Positions 37,306 through 48,149 are shown, numbered from the stretch's first letter. The stretch is 64,000 bases of DNA from Buchnera aphidicola (Melaphis rhois) (GCF_005080745.1 NZ_CP033004.1:67786-131785), one strand, 5' to 3'. Notes: generated from the letters alone by a model not told the origin. Translations and numbers: made by a program.

Positions 37306-38373
37306 ATGAATAAAAAAGTTTTATTTATTGATCGTGATGGAACATTAATTGCAGAACCTAATCAAAATTTTCAAGTAGATGATATAAATAAATTAACTTT
37401 TGAAAAATGCGTGATTCCAGCTTTAATTAAACTAAAAGAGTTTGGTTATACATTTGTTATAATTACTAACCAGGATGGATTGGGTTCTAAAAAATTTCCA
37501 TTAGCTTCATTTTCTATACCTCATCAATTTATGATAAACGTTTTTCTATCTCAAGGTATAGTATTCGAAGATATTTTGATTTGTCCTCATGAAGTTGAAC
37601 ATCGTTGCAATTGCCGAAAACCTAAGATAGGGATGATAAAACATTGGTTAGATAGTGATCAGTTAGATAAAAAAAATAGTTATGTTATTGGAGATCGTGA
37701 TTCAGATATGGAATTAGCAAAAAATTCTGAATTATTAGGATTCCATTATGGAAAGAATGGATGTACGTGGAATACTATACAGTCTAAGTTGACCCAAAGA
37801 AATAGATATGCATGTATTATTAGGAATACTAAAGAAACCAAAGTTAAAATAGAAGTATGGTTAGATAGATGTGGGGAAAATTTAATTAATACTAAATTGC
37901 ATTTCTTTAATCATATGTTAAATCAAATAGCAATTCATAGTAATATTAGAATGAAAATAGTGTCTAATGGAGATACTCATGTTGATGATCATCATACAAT
38001 AGAAGATGTTGGCATTGTTTTAGGACAAGTTTTAAATAAAGCGTTGGGAAATAAAATAGGTTTAGATAGATTTGGTTTTACTTTACCTATGGATGAAAGC
38101 GTAGGATATTGTTTAATGGATATTTCTGGTCGTCCTTTTTTAAAATTTGAATCTCAATTTAAATTTCAGCATATAGGTGATATGAGTACAGAAATGGTAG
38201 AACATTTTTTTAGATCTTTAGCTTTTTCGATGCAAATAACTTTACATTTAAAAAGTACAGGTGAAAACGATCATCATCGGATTGAAAGTTTATTTAAAGT
38301 TTTTGGAAAGACGCTAAGACAAGCTATTAACGTAAATGGAACGACCTTACCGAGTTCTAAAGGATTTTTATAA
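37306..38373 (+). CDS. hisB: Bifunctional histidinol-phosphatase / imidazoleglycerol-phosphate dehydratase
   Basis: Two enzymes in one chain, as in enterobacteria. The N-terminal HAD phosphatase (about 1-165) has FIDRDGTL (D9, D11) and the zinc loop [14 protein letters not shown]. The C-terminal dehydratase (about 167-355) has the duplicated metal motifs [10 protein letters not shown] and [10 protein letters not shown]. 355 residues, equal to E. coli. AAGGAA precedes ATG 37306; its stop overlaps the hisH start by 1 nt. Confidence 0.97.
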   Translation: MNKKVLFIDRDGTLIAEPNQNFQVDDINKLTFEKCVIPALIKLKEFGYTFVIITNQDGLGSKKFPLASFSIPHQFMINVFLSQGIVFEDILICPHEVEHRCNCRKPKIGMIKHWLDSDQLDKKNSYVIGDRDSDMELAKNSELLGFHYGKNGCTWNTIQSKLTQRNRYACIIRNTKETKVKIEVWLDRCGENLINTKLHFFNHMLNQIAIHSNIRMKIVSNGDTHVDDHHTIEDVGIVLGQVLNKALGNKIGLDRFGFTLPMDESVGYCLMDISGRPFLKFESQFKFQHIGDMSTEMVEHFFRSLAFSMQITLHLKSTGENDHHRIESLFKVFGKTLRQAINVNGTTLPSSKGFL

Positions 38374-38963
38374 TGAGTGTAGTTATCATAAATACCGGTT
38401 GTTCTAATTTATCTTCTATAAAATATGCTATTTGTAGACTAGGTTATAATCCAAAAATTAGTACTTCTGTAAGAGATATATTAAGTGCAAATAAAATATT
38501 ACTACCGGGTGTAGGTTCAGCATATTCAGCGATTCGAGTATTATCAGAATCAAATTTATTAAATATTATTAAAAAATGTCAGCAGCCGTTTTTAGGTATT
38601 TGCTTAGGTATGCAATTGTTAAGTGCTTTTAGTAGCGAAGCACAAGGTTTGGATCTTTTGAGTATTATTAATTCACCTGTATATAGGTTAAATTCCGGTT
38701 CGTTACCATTGCCTCACAATGGATGGAACAATGTAGAAATATGCAGAAATAATGTGTTATTTGAAGATATTGAGAATCATTCTAAATTTTATTTTTTACA
38801 TAGTTATTCTGTAGACATTACTAAATATACTATAGCAAAAACGTTATATAATACTTATTTTAGTGCTGCTATACAAAAGAACAATTTTTTTGGAGTTCAA
38901 TTTCATCCAGAAAAATCTGGAAAAGTTGGTTTAAAATTATTAAAAAATTTTTTGGAGATATGA
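38373..38963 (+). CDS. hisH: Imidazole glycerol phosphate synthase glutaminase subunit
   Basis: Class I glutamine amidotransferase feeding ammonia to HisF. 196 residues, the same as in E. coli. Catalytic triad: C77 in [11 protein letters not shown], and His/Glu in [16 protein letters not shown] forms the oxyanion region. Overlaps hisB by 1 nt and hisA by 4 nt, giving tight coupling. Confidence 0.97.
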   Translation: MSVVIINTGCSNLSSIKYAICRLGYNPKISTSVRDILSANKILLPGVGSAYSAIRVLSESNLLNIIKKCQQPFLGICLGMQLLSAFSSEAQGLDLLSIINSPVYRLNSGSLPLPHNGWNNVEICRNNVLFEDIENHSKFYFLHSYSVDITKYTIAKTLYNTYFSAAIQKNNFFGVQFHPEKSGKVGLKLLKNFLEI

Positions 38964-39703
38964 TATTGATCATACCATCTGTAGATTTAATTAATGGGAA
39001 AATTGTTAGATTATATCAGGGAAAATATAATTGTAAAACTTCTTATGAAGATGATATATATGACGTTTTATCAAATTATTATTCACAAGGATCATCTATT
39101 GTACATTTAGTAGATTTAGATGGAGCACTGAACCCTAAAAGAAAACAAATTCATATTATTGAAACTTTACTTTCTAATTCTAATTTTAATATACAAGTAG
39201 GAGGTGGAATACGAACACGTCAAGACATAGAGTTGTTATTTTCGTTAGGTGTTAAGCGAGTAGTAATTGGTTCTTTAGCTATATACGATTCTATTACAGT
39301 AAAGACATGGTTAAAAGAATATGGAGGAGATGCTATTATATTAGCATTTGATATAAGAATTAATAATCATGAATATAAAGAAGTAGTAGTAGATGCTTGG
39401 AAAAAATTTTCTGGAGTTAGTTTAGAAAAATTAATAGATGAGTTTTCTTCATGTGGTCTTAAGTATGTTTTATGTACTGATATATCTAGAGATGGAACAT
39501 TGTTAGGTCCTAATATAAATTTATATAAAGATCTCGTAAAGTCATTCAGCCATATTAGTTTTCAATCTTCTGGTGGCATAGGATCTCTGAATGATATAAC
39601 ATCTATTAAGCAATCTGGAGTAGAAAGTATAATTATTGGAAGAGCTTTATTAGAAAAAAAATTCAGTTTAATAGAGGCTATACAATGTTGGCAAAACGGA
39701 TAA
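38960..39703 (+). CDS. hisA: Phosphoribosylformimino-AICAR isomerase (ProFAR isomerase)
   Basis: Beta/alpha barrel that isomerises ProFAR to PRFAR. 247 residues (E. coli 245). [18 protein letters not shown] carries the first catalytic Asp (D9); VHLVDLDGA, the phosphate loop VGGGIRT and the second catalytic Asp in [17 protein letters not shown] are present. It overlaps hisF by 19 nt. Confidence 0.97.
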   Translation: MILIIPSVDLINGKIVRLYQGKYNCKTSYEDDIYDVLSNYYSQGSSIVHLVDLDGALNPKRKQIHIIETLLSNSNFNIQVGGGIRTRQDIELLFSLGVKRVVIGSLAIYDSITVKTWLKEYGGDAIILAFDIRINNHEYKEVVVDAWKKFSGVSLEKLIDEFSSCGLKYVLCTDISRDGTLLGPNINLYKDLVKSFSHISFQSSGGIGSLNDITSIKQSGVESIIIGRALLEKKFSLIEAIQCWQNG

Positions 39704-40461
39704 TTCCTTGTTTAGATGTAAGTAATGGACAAGTAGTAAAAGGTATTCAATTTAAGAATCATAAAATAGTTGGCAATATACTTCCATTAGCACAATATTA
39801 TACTGATCAAGGAGCAGATGAATTAGTATTTTATGATATTAAAGCTTCATCAGATAATAGATTATTAGATAAAAAATGGATTACTCAAATAGCAGAGGTA
39901 ATAGATATTCCATTTTGTGTAGCTGGAGGCATTAAAACAGTGAATGATGTTAAAGATATTTTGTCTTTTGGTGCGGATAAAATTTCTATTAATTCTCCAG
40001 CTTTATCAAATCCAGATTTAATTAGTCGTATTGCTGATAGTTTCGGTATACAATGTGTAGTTATTGGAATAGATTCATGGTTTGATAAGATAAGCAATAG
40101 TTATCAAGTATATCAATATACTGGAAGTACACAGAGAACAGTAAGAACGAAATGGAATACGTTTGATTGGATAAAAAGAGTACAAGACTTAGGTGCTGGA
40201 GAAATAGTACTAAATGTAATGAATGAAGATGGAATGCGTAATGGATATGATTTAAAGCAATTAACTCAAGTAAGAAAAATATGTCATGTACCTCTAATTG
40301 CTTCTGGTGGAGCAGGTGAATTACAGCATTTTTATGACGTTTTTCATAAATCTCGAGTAGATGGTGCATTAGCTGCTTCCGTATTTCATGAAAATATAAT
40401 AAATATAAAAACTCTTAAGAATTTTTTAATTGAAAGAGGTTTAGAGATTAGAAAATGTTAA
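39685..40461 (+). CDS. hisF: Imidazole glycerol phosphate synthase cyclase subunit
   Basis: Beta/alpha barrel partner of HisH; makes imidazole glycerol phosphate and AICAR. 258 residues, the E. coli length. [17 protein letters not shown] holds the first catalytic Asp (D11); the second is in [18 protein letters not shown]. Phosphate-binding VAGGIKT and ASGGAG are present. Overlaps hisA by 19 nt and hisI by 7 nt. Confidence 0.97.
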   Translation: MLAKRIIPCLDVSNGQVVKGIQFKNHKIVGNILPLAQYYTDQGADELVFYDIKASSDNRLLDKKWITQIAEVIDIPFCVAGGIKTVNDVKDILSFGADKISINSPALSNPDLISRIADSFGIQCVVIGIDSWFDKISNSYQVYQYTGSTQRTVRTKWNTFDWIKRVQDLGAGEIVLNVMNEDGMRNGYDLKQLTQVRKICHVPLIASGGAGELQHFYDVFHKSRVDGALAASVFHENIINIKTLKNFLIERGLEIRKC

Positions 40462-41081
40462 AAAAAATAAATGTTTCTGATATAGATTGGAACAAGGTTG
40501 GTAATATGGTACCGACTATAATTCAACACAGTATTTCCGGTGAAGTATTGATGTATGGAGTTATGAATCAAGAAGCCGTTTTAATAACGCAAAAAGAACA
40601 TTATGTTACTTTTTATTCTCGAACGAAAAAGCGATTATGGAAAAAAGGAGAAATATCTGGAAACTATTTACGAGTAGTTAATATGATACTTGACTGTGAT
40701 AAAGATACATTATTAATTTTAGTACTTCCTCAAGGAAATACGTGTCATTTAAATCATACAAGTTGTTTTAAATCGTTTACTTCAGATTTGACTTTTTTTT
40801 ATCATCTTGAAAACATATTAAAACTAAAACAAAAACATATTTCTAAACACTCTTATACTTCTCGTTTACATGTTATGGGTATTAATAAAATTGCTCAAAA
40901 AGTTGCTGAAGAAGCAGCAGAAACAGTTATTTCTGCTATAACACAGAATAAATTAGAATTAATTGATGAAGTTACTGATTTAATTTATCATGTGTTAGTA
41001 TTGTTACATCATTGTGATTTAGATTTTTGTATGATTGTTGAAAATTTAAGAAAAAGAAGAAACAATAATACTGTAATATGA
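40455..41081 (+). CDS. hisI: Bifunctional phosphoribosyl-AMP cyclohydrolase / phosphoribosyl-ATP pyrophosphatase
   Basis: Catalyses the second and third steps of histidine synthesis. The N-terminal cyclohydrolase has [34 protein letters not shown] and the zinc motif [20 protein letters not shown]. The C-terminal pyrophosphatase has [15 protein letters not shown] and [13 protein letters not shown]. 208 residues (E. coli 203). It overlaps hisF by 7 nt and closes the operon. Confidence 0.96.
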   Translation: MLKKINVSDIDWNKVGNMVPTIIQHSISGEVLMYGVMNQEAVLITQKEHYVTFYSRTKKRLWKKGEISGNYLRVVNMILDCDKDTLLILVLPQGNTCHLNHTSCFKSFTSDLTFFYHLENILKLKQKHISKHSYTSRLHVMGINKIAQKVAEEAAETVISAITQNKLELIDEVTDLIYHVLVLLHHCDLDFCMIVENLRKRRNNNTVI

Positions 41082-41174
41082 TATAAATTTTTATATTTAT
41101 TTTTAATGTATGTCCGAAAAATTAATTTTGCTAACATTTTAATTTTATAATCTTAGAGTATAGAGGAGTAAAAA

Positions 41175-42587
41175 ATGACAAAAAAACAAATTGGTATAAT
41201 AGGAATGGCAACAATGGGTCAAAATTTAGCTTTAAATATAGCACGTAATAAATATACTGTATCTGTATTTAATAGATCATCTGAAGTTACTAAACAATTT
41301 GTTTTAAATAATGTTAATGAAAATATATTTCCATTTTTTTCAATTAAAGAGTTTATTCGATCTTTAAAAGTTCCACGATGTATTTTAATAATGATTAAGT
41401 CTGGTATAGCTGTTGACGACATTATTGAATTGATGAAGAAATATTTAAATAAAGGAGATATTATTATTGATGGAGGAAATACTTTTTACCAAGAGACCAT
41501 TCGACGAAGTCATGAGTTATCTAAGCATGGGTTATATTTAATAGGGGCAGGTATTTCTGGAGGCGCTGAAGGTGCGTTATATGGACCTGCTATTATGCCT
41601 GGAGGATCTAGAAAAGCTTATGATTATATTGCTCCTATATTAAAAAAAATTTCTTCAAAATTTGAAGGACAACCGTGTGTTAGTTATATAGGTAAAGATG
41701 GATCAGGACATTATGTTAAAATGGTACATAACGGTATTGAATATGGTGATATGCAATTAATAGCTGAATCTTATTTTTTAATGAAAAACTTGTTAAAATT
41801 AGATAATCAAGAATTATCGGATATATTTTTAGAGTGGAATAAAGGAGAATTAAATAGTTATTTAATATCAATTACGACAAATATTTTAATTAAGAAAGAT
41901 ATTAATAATAGTTATATAGTGGATTATATTTTAGATGAAGCTGATAATAAAGGAACAGGAACATGGGCTACTAAGAGCGCTCTAGATCTTAACGAACCTT
42001 TAACTTTAATAACTTCATCGGTTTTTTTTCGTTATTTGTCATCTTTAAAATCAGAACGAATGTTAGCATCAAAAATGTTATTTGGACCTAAAAATAATCA
42101 TATGCTGTCTAATAAGATCGATTTAATTGAAAAAATTCGTAAGTCTCTTTATTTAGGAAAAATTATATCTTATGCTCAAGGTTTTTCACAACTAAGTAGC
42201 GCTTCTAAGAAATATGATTGGAATTTACAATATTCAGAAATAGCTAGAATTTTTCAATCTGGATGCATTATTCGTGCAAAACTGTTAAAATATATTAGTC
42301 AAGGATATTTAAAAAATAAAGATATTGTTAATTTATTGTTGATTAGCTATTTTAAAAATATTGTTAATAGTTATCAAGATGCGCTTCGAGATGTTGTATC
42401 AATTGCTATTAAATCTGGGATTCCAGTTCCAGCTTTATCTTCTGCAATAACGTATTTTGATTGCTATAGATCTGCTATATTACCTGCAAATTTAATTCAA
42501 GCTCAAAGAGATTATTTCGGATCACATACGTATAAACGAATTGATAATTGTAATTTTTTTCATACTGATTGGAACGAAAATAGTTAA
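41175..42587 (+). CDS. gnd: 6-phosphogluconate dehydrogenase, decarboxylating
   Basis: Oxidative pentose phosphate enzyme yielding ribulose 5-phosphate and NADPH. 470 residues (E. coli 468). NADP-binding [14 protein letters not shown], substrate motifs [19 protein letters not shown] and [17 protein letters not shown] (catalytic Lys and Glu), and the C-terminal [20 protein letters not shown] precedes ATG 41175. It follows the his operon, as gnd neighbours his in E. coli. Confidence 0.97.
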   Translation: MTKKQIGIIGMATMGQNLALNIARNKYTVSVFNRSSEVTKQFVLNNVNENIFPFFSIKEFIRSLKVPRCILIMIKSGIAVDDIIELMKKYLNKGDIIIDGGNTFYQETIRRSHELSKHGLYLIGAGISGGAEGALYGPAIMPGGSRKAYDYIAPILKKISSKFEGQPCVSYIGKDGSGHYVKMVHNGIEYGDMQLIAESYFLMKNLLKLDNQELSDIFLEWNKGELNSYLISITTNILIKKDINNSYIVDYILDEADNKGTGTWATKSALDLNEPLTLITSSVFFRYLSSLKSERMLASKMLFGPKNNHMLSNKIDLIEKIRKSLYLGKIISYAQGFSQLSSASKKYDWNLQYSEIARIFQSGCIIRAKLLKYISQGYLKNKDIVNLLLISYFKNIVNSYQDALRDVVSIAIKSGIPVPALSSAITYFDCYRSAILPANLIQAQRDYFGSHTYKRIDNCNFFHTDWNENS

Positions 42588-42813
42588 TAAATCATTAGTA
42601 GTTGAAATTTCACATTATTATAGTAATTAACAATTATAACTTGAACATATATTGTTTTATGTAATTATAGAGCTTTTAAACGCTATATGTATTTTATTGT
42701 TTTATTTATTGAAAGTTTATATTTCAAATTTTTATAGAATAACAGTATTAAACTGTTTTGATTCGTTATTTTTGTATTTTAAATTAATTAGATAGCATTA
42801 TAGGTTGTTCGAA

Positions 42814-43394
42814 ATGAGATTAAGTGATAGAGATATTGAATTATGGTTGAAAAAAAAAAGTTAGTTATTATACCTACCCCGAATAAAAAATTTATCCATG
42901 GAGTAACTATTGATATTCGCTTGGGTAATCAATTTTATACTTTTTGCCAAAGTAAAAAATATAGTATTGACTTAAGTAAATCAAAGAATGAAATTGCTTT
43001 AATGCTACAAGAAATTATGAGTAAAAAAAAGGTTATATCGAATAGCGAGAGGTTTGTGTTAAAACCTAAATCATTAGCACTAGCAGTTACTTTAGAAAAA
43101 GTTGTTATGCCTAATGATTTAGTAGGATGGATAGATGGTCGTTCGTCTTTAGCTCGACTTGGATTAATGATTCATGCTACTGCACATCGTATAGATCCAG
43201 GTTGGAGTGGAAATATTGTTTTAGAGTTTTTTAATTCTGGTAATATGATATTGACATTATGTCCAGGAATGCTAATAGGTGCTTTGAGTTTTGAATTGTT
43301 ATCTAGTCCATCTTTGAGACCGTATAATATGAGAAGAGATGCTAAATACTTCAATCAAGATGGAGTGACATTGAGTAAAATATATGAAGATTAA
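42814..43394 (+). CDS. dcd: dCTP deaminase, frame broken at a 10-A run
   Basis: Deaminates dCTP to dUTP, the main route to dTTP in enterobacteria. The N-terminus MRLSDRDIELWLKKK matches E. coli (MRLCDRDIEAWL) and starts at ATG 42814, but this frame stops at TAG 42862. The break is the 10-A run 42850-42859; one extra A reads on as KLVIIPTPNKKFIHGVTIDI and gives 193 residues, exactly the E. coli length. The rest is well conserved: GWIDGRSSLARLGLMIH, AHRIDPGWSGNIVLEF (catalytic Glu), RPYNMRRDAKY. The downstream frame can start at ATG 42843 but lacks the conserved N-terminus. It overlaps metG by 11 nt. Confidence 0.93.
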
Positions 43395-45015
43395 AAAAAT
43401 TTTAGTTACTTGTGCTTTTCCGTATTCTAATGGTTCTATTCATATCGGACATATGTTAGAACATATTCAAGCTGATATTTGGGTTCGTTATAAAAGAATG
43501 AAAGGTCACGAGGTATGGTTTATTTGTGCTGATGATGCGCATGGTACTCCCATTATGTTGAAATCTAAGCAACTTGGAATAGATCCAGAACAATTTATAA
43601 TATCTATAAGGGATGAACATATTAGTGATTTTTTAAGGTTTAATATAAATTATGATAATTATTATTCTACACATAGTAAAGAAAATTTATCATTTTTAAC
43701 GGAAATATATCATTGCTTAGAAGCTAAAGGATTAATTAAGAAAAAAGTTATATCTCAATTTTTTGATTGTGAAAAGAATATGTTTTTACCAGATCGTTTT
43801 GTAAAAGGCTCATGTCCTATGTGTTTATCTCAAGAACAGTATGGCGACCATTGTGATCAGTGTGGAAGAACATATTCTTGTATTGAGTTGATTAACCCAA
43901 AGTCAGTTTTATCAGGAAATAAACCTATATTAAAAAATTCATTACATTTATTTTTCAATTTACCCTATTTTAGTACCATGTTACAATCCTGGATTTGTTC
44001 TGGAGTATTAGAAGTATCTATAGTAAATAAAGTTATGGAATGGTTTCAACATGGATTAAAAGAGTGGGATATTTCGAGAGATGGTCCATATTTCGGGTTT
44101 AATATTCCTGGTTTTCTAGATAAATATTTTTATGTATGGTTAGATGCACCTATTGGATACATCAGTACATTTAAAAATTTATGTAATAAAATAGATCATT
44201 TAATTTTTGATGATTTTTGGAAAGAAGGTACAAAAAGTGAATTATACCATTTTATTGGAAAAGATATTGTATATTTTCATAGTTTGTTTTGGCCAGCAAT
44301 ATTAGAAGGAAGTAATTTTCGAAAACCTACCAAAATTTTTGTTCATGGTCATGTAACTCTTAATGGATTAAAACTTTCTAAATCTAAAGGATCTTCTATA
44401 TCAGCAAAAAATTGGATTAAGAATTTAAGTTCAGATAGTCTGAGATATTATTATTCTACTAAGATCTCATCGAAAATTAAAGACGTAGAAATTAATAGTG
44501 ATCATTTTCTACATAAATTTAATTCTGATATTGTCAATAAGATAATTAATTTAGCATCTAGAGTTGCATATTTCTTGTCTAATTATTTCGATAACTTTTT
44601 ATCTAAAAATATAGAAAATCAATCTTTATACAGTGATTTTGTAGATAACACTAAAAAGATTGAGTTTTTTTTAGAGAAATGTGACTTTAATTTAGTTACT
44701 GTTATTATTATGCAGTGTGCAGATATAGCTAATAATTATATTGATACAAAAAAGCCATGGATAATATCAAAAAATATTGAAAAATACGACAATCTTCATG
44801 ATGTATGTACATTAGGAGTTAATTTATTCAAGATATTAATGACATGGTTAAAACCTATTATGCCCGATTTAGCTAAAAAAACTGAATCTTTCTTAAATAT
44901 AGAGTTAGTTTGGAATAATGTTAATTTACCTCTTTTGGATCATAAAATTTCTGATTTTAAACCGTTATGCAAACGAATTACTAAGCGTCAACTAATATTT
45001 TTGTCTCAAAAGTAA
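43384..45015 (+). CDS. metG: Methionyl-tRNA synthetase, short form
   Basis: Charges initiator and elongator tRNA-Met. 543 residues against about 677 in E. coli. The catalytic core is complete: CAFPYSNGSIHIGHM (HIGH 20-23), zinc-knuckle cysteines in CPMC and CDQCGRTYS, WLDAPIGYISTF, and KLSKS (330-334). The helical anticodon domain follows, and the protein stops near FKPLCKRITKRQLIFLSQK. The C-terminal dimerisation/tRNA-binding domain of E. coli MetG is absent. In E. coli, truncated monomeric forms remain active, so this is likely functional. It starts inside the end of dcd. Confidence 0.96.
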   Translation: MKIKKILVTCAFPYSNGSIHIGHMLEHIQADIWVRYKRMKGHEVWFICADDAHGTPIMLKSKQLGIDPEQFIISIRDEHISDFLRFNINYDNYYSTHSKENLSFLTEIYHCLEAKGLIKKKVISQFFDCEKNMFLPDRFVKGSCPMCLSQEQYGDHCDQCGRTYSCIELINPKSVLSGNKPILKNSLHLFFNLPYFSTMLQSWICSGVLEVSIVNKVMEWFQHGLKEWDISRDGPYFGFNIPGFLDKYFYVWLDAPIGYISTFKNLCNKIDHLIFDDFWKEGTKSELYHFIGKDIVYFHSLFWPAILEGSNFRKPTKIFVHGHVTLNGLKLSKSKGSSISAKNWIKNLSSDSLRYYYSTKISSKIKDVEINSDHFLHKFNSDIVNKIINLASRVAYFLSNYFDNFLSKNIENQSLYSDFVDNTKKIEFFLEKCDFNLVTVIIMQCADIANNYIDTKKPWIISKNIEKYDNLHDVCTLGVNLFKILMTWLKPIMPDLAKKTESFLNIELVWNNVNLPLLDHKISDFKPLCKRITKRQLIFLSQK

Positions 45016-45082
45016 ATATGTTTCTTATTTTTTTTTGATATATGTTTTATTTTTAGAATTAATGTAAGTATTTATATTCATA

Positions 45083-46390
45083 TTAATTGTGAATATTATT
45101 AATCCATGACAATGTCCATGTATGTTCACTTTGTTTACGATCATCGTGTATTACATTGAATATTCCTAAAGCACTTATTAATGTATTATTATAAAATAAT
45201 AAAGGGATATTTGTTCTATTCCATGGATTAATTTTATGTTCTTGCCATATTTTTTTAATCTTTTTTCTTATAGGATTACCTTGAATTAAAACTTTTCCTG
45301 ATGTTTGAAAACGAATGTTTACTATTTCATTTTTTTTTGGGACAGGTAGTACAATACCAAATTTATTTTGAATAATAAATCCTAAATTATTAGGCAATTT
45401 TAGATAGTTCCATGGTGGATACCACATTAAAATTAAATTTTTTATACAAGGTACTATCTTTACGAAATATAAGTTTTGTTTGTATCTTTTGATTTCTTGA
45501 TTGTTTACTTTTACTTTCGCTTTAGAATCAGGTTTAGATAAAATTACTTCATAATATATCGCTTTTATTATTTTATATGAAGGTGCGGTGTAGTTATTAA
45601 TTTGTATCCATTTTCTTAATAATGAATATCTAATTTCTGATTTCATTTCAGCAAAATCTGTAATATTGAGAATAGAGTTACATATAAGATATTTATTAAG
45701 TTTTTTTTCTAAAATTTGATCTAATATACTTTTTTCTTTTTTTAAAATACATGTGCTTGTTGCACATTTCTCAATAAAATTTGGCCATCTTTTTGTAAAC
45801 AAAGGTAATATTTTATGCCTTAAAAAATTTCGGTCATATGTAGTATCATAATTACTAGTATCTTCTATCCAATGAATATTATTTTTAGAAATCCAAGATT
45901 GTATTTCAGATCTATCAATATTTAATAGCGGTCTAATAATTATATATTTATTAAATAATTTACTTTTATAAGACATCCCACTTAAACCAGTAATTCCGCT
46001 ACCTCGTTTTAAAGCTAGAAATAACGTTTCACATTGATCGTTTAAGTTATGCGCTGTTAAAATTATTTCTGTTGGTAATGCTTCATTACATATTATTTCA
46101 TATCGTTTTAATCTGGCAGCTGCTTCTATTCCTAGTTTTTTTTTATTTATTATTGTTTTTTTTTCTATTAAAGTAATATTATGTTTTTCACATACTTGTC
46201 TGCAGTGTCGATTCCACTCATTTGAGTTTTTATTTAATTGGTGGTTTATATGAATAGCGCGAAATTTCAATTTTGGTTGAACTTTTTTAGCTTTCAATAG
46301 TTGATAAAATAGGAATGTTGAATCTAAACCGCCGCTATATGCTAATAAAAAAGATAAACCTGATATTTTTTTTATGTATTTTGTTATCAT
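45083..46390 (-). CDS. tilS: tRNA(Ile)-lysidine synthase
   Basis: Modifies C34 of the CAU-anticodon tRNA-Ile to lysidine so that it reads AUA, a codon very frequent in such an AT-rich genome. 435 residues (E. coli 432). The PP-loop SGGLDS is at residues 19-24; RAIHINHQLN, LTAHNLNDQCETLFLALKRG, GLSGMSYKS, RPLL and EDTSNYDTTYDRNFLRHKI follow. The C-terminal domain has KKIWQEHKINPWNRTNIPLL. An in-frame A9 run is present. Convergent with metG. Confidence 0.96.
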   Translation of the reverse strand: MITKYIKKISGLSFLLAYSGGLDSTFLFYQLLKAKKVQPKLKFRAIHINHQLNKNSNEWNRHCRQVCEKHNITLIEKKTIINKKKLGIEAAARLKRYEIICNEALPTEIILTAHNLNDQCETLFLALKRGSGITGLSGMSYKSKLFNKYIIIRPLLNIDRSEIQSWISKNNIHWIEDTSNYDTTYDRNFLRHKILPLFTKRWPNFIEKCATSTCILKKEKSILDQILEKKLNKYLICNSILNITDFAEMKSEIRYSLLRKWIQINNYTAPSYKIIKAIYYEVILSKPDSKAKVKVNNQEIKRYKQNLYFVKIVPCIKNLILMWYPPWNYLKLPNNLGFIIQNKFGIVLPVPKKNEIVNIRFQTSGKVLIQGNPIRKKIKKIWQEHKINPWNRTNIPLLFYNNTLISALGIFNVIHDDRKQSEHTWTLSWINNIHN

Positions 46391-46441
46391 GTATAAAATG
46401 GTATTTTAAAAATAATGAAATAAATTATTTTCTAAAAGTTT

Positions 46442-46516
46442 TGTGTCCGAGTGGATTTGAACCACTGACTTCCACCATGTCATGGTGGCACTCTAAACCA
46501 ACTGAGTTACGGACAC
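46442..46516 (-). tRNA. tRNA-Val (anticodon GAC)
   Basis: The minus strand gives acceptor GTGTCCG/CGGACAC, anticodon stem CCACC/GGTGG with loop ATGACAT (anticodon GAC), and T-arm GTGGTTCAAATCCAC. It is close to E. coli valV/valW, which are also near mdtK. It is 75 nt long with one extra T in the D-loop; the D-stem is AACTC/GAGT where E. coli has AGCTC/GAGC, a compensated change. CCA is not encoded. Confidence 0.95.
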
Positions 46517-46597
46517 GATAAAATAATATGTTCATGTATAATATTATATGTAATTAGTTTTATTTTCAATAGAATTGTTTATTAAAATTCAAAGTTT

Positions 46598-47953
46598 TTA
46601 TACTTTTTTTAAGATTGATGGTATGGATAGTATTCTATATAAGGTCATTAAAGATGATGCGACTAATGCAATAAAAATTCCTATCCAAAATCCTGTTGCT
46701 CCCATTCTCGGAGTTATTATATCGGTTAGTGCTAATAGATAGCCAATAGGAAATCCAAGTATCCAATAAGATACACATGTAATGATAAAAATCATATTAG
46801 TATCTTTGTAACTTCTTAAAATTCCATTTCCTATAATTTGTAAAAAATCAAATACTTGGTAACCTGCAGCAATAAGTATTATTTTTTGCGCATACTGTAT
46901 GACATTATTATCTGAAGTGTATAAATGTATTATGTTATTGTGTAGAATGATTATTAGCATTGATATTGTAAGAGATAAAATTAGTCCTGTAGTTTGTGCT
47001 GATACGATAATATTAGAAATCTTTTTTAAGTTCTTTTTTCCTAAATAGAATCCAATTCGAATACTAGTTGCAGTTCCTATTGACATTGGAAGAATAAAAA
47101 TGAATGAACTAATACTTAAAATAATTTGATGCGCAACAATTTGATCGATATTTAAAGAAGCTATTAGTAATGTTATTAAAGTAAATAACATAACTTCAAA
47201 GAATAGTGATAATGCAATAGGCAGTCCTATTTTTATCAAGTTTAAAATAATTTTAAAATTTGGAAAATATTCGGATTTTTTTAGAAGAGTTGGATTGTGA
47301 ATTAACGTATCATCTTTAGTGATTATTTGCATGGCAAAAAACATGAACCAATATACTATAATTATTGAAAAAGCACATCCTATATTTTTGGAATTAAATG
47401 ATAATAATTTTCTGTATATTAGGAAATAATTTATTATTATATTTAAAATTAATCCAATTAATCCTACTGTCATGGCGGGTTTAGGTTTTAAAAATCCTTC
47501 GCATTGATTTTGTATTACTTGAAAATATAGATATCCAGGAGTGCTCCACAACAAAATTCTAATATAATCGATGCTTTTTTTTTCTATAATAGGATTAATG
47601 TTATTCATTATATTTATAATAAAATGAGAATTCCATAAAATAATCATGATTATAATTGCAATACATGTAGCTAACCAATATGCATTGATAACTTGACATT
47701 TAATATTTTTAATTTTTCCTGATCCGTTCATATATGATATAATCGGTACTAATGATAGCAGCAGCCCATGTCCGAACAAAATAATTGGATACCAGATGGA
47801 TATTCCAATTGATATAGCAGCTATATCAGTACTATTTAAGGATCCAATCATGATACTATTAATTAATCCTATACTCATTTGCGATATTTGAGCAAACATA
47901 ATAGGAATAGTAATTTTTAACAATATTTTTATTTCTTTTAAATATTTTTTCAT
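46598..47953 (-). CDS. mdtK: MATE-family multidrug/sodium antiporter
   Basis: Inner-membrane MATE transporter (MdtK/NorM/YdhE) that exports cationic compounds in E. coli. 451 residues (E. coli 457), about 12 transmembrane helices in two halves. The N-terminus KYLKEIKILLKITIPIMFAQ and the FGHGLLLSLVPIISYMNGSG segment align well. One in-frame A9 run. Its natural substrate in a symbiont is unknown. Divergent from ribE, as in E. coli mdtK-ribC. Confidence 0.93.
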   Translation of the reverse strand: MKKYLKEIKILLKITIPIMFAQISQMSIGLINSIMIGSLNSTDIAAISIGISIWYPIILFGHGLLLSLVPIISYMNGSGKIKNIKCQVINAYWLATCIAIIIMIILWNSHFIINIMNNINPIIEKKSIDYIRILLWSTPGYLYFQVIQNQCEGFLKPKPAMTVGLIGLILNIIINYFLIYRKLLSFNSKNIGCAFSIIIVYWFMFFAMQIITKDDTLIHNPTLLKKSEYFPNFKIILNLIKIGLPIALSLFFEVMLFTLITLLIASLNIDQIVAHQIILSISSFIFILPMSIGTATSIRIGFYLGKKNLKKISNIIVSAQTTGLILSLTISMLIIILHNNIIHLYTSDNNVIQYAQKIILIAAGYQVFDFLQIIGNGILRSYKDTNMIFIITCVSYWILGFPIGYLLALTDIITPRMGATGFWIGIFIALVASSLMTLYRILSIPSILKKV

Positions 47954-48149
47954 TTCTAACCTTTATAGTATAAGATTTTATCTTAGTAAAAAAATGAAAT
48001 ATTAATAAATAGATATTATATTATTTTATGTTTTTTGCTTCCAAAAATAGTGTTTCATTTTGTGTAAGTTTTATCATTTATTTTTAATTTCATTTAAATC
48101 AAAGTTAATATAATTTTATTATTAATTAATAAGAATTATTAGGTATTTT

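Noticed and set aside
40061-40369. 102-residue minus-strand frame inside hisF
   Set aside because: Shadow of hisF with repetitive His/Leu composition from the complement; no start signal.
42843-43394. dcd starting at ATG 42843 as the genuine start
   Set aside because: This start lies within the conserved N-terminus read in the other frame, so the upstream ATG 42814 is the ancestral start; use of 42843 cannot be fully excluded.
46315-46521. 68-residue plus-strand frame
   Set aside because: Antisense of the tilS start and tRNA-Val(GAC); its residues are translated tRNA complement.
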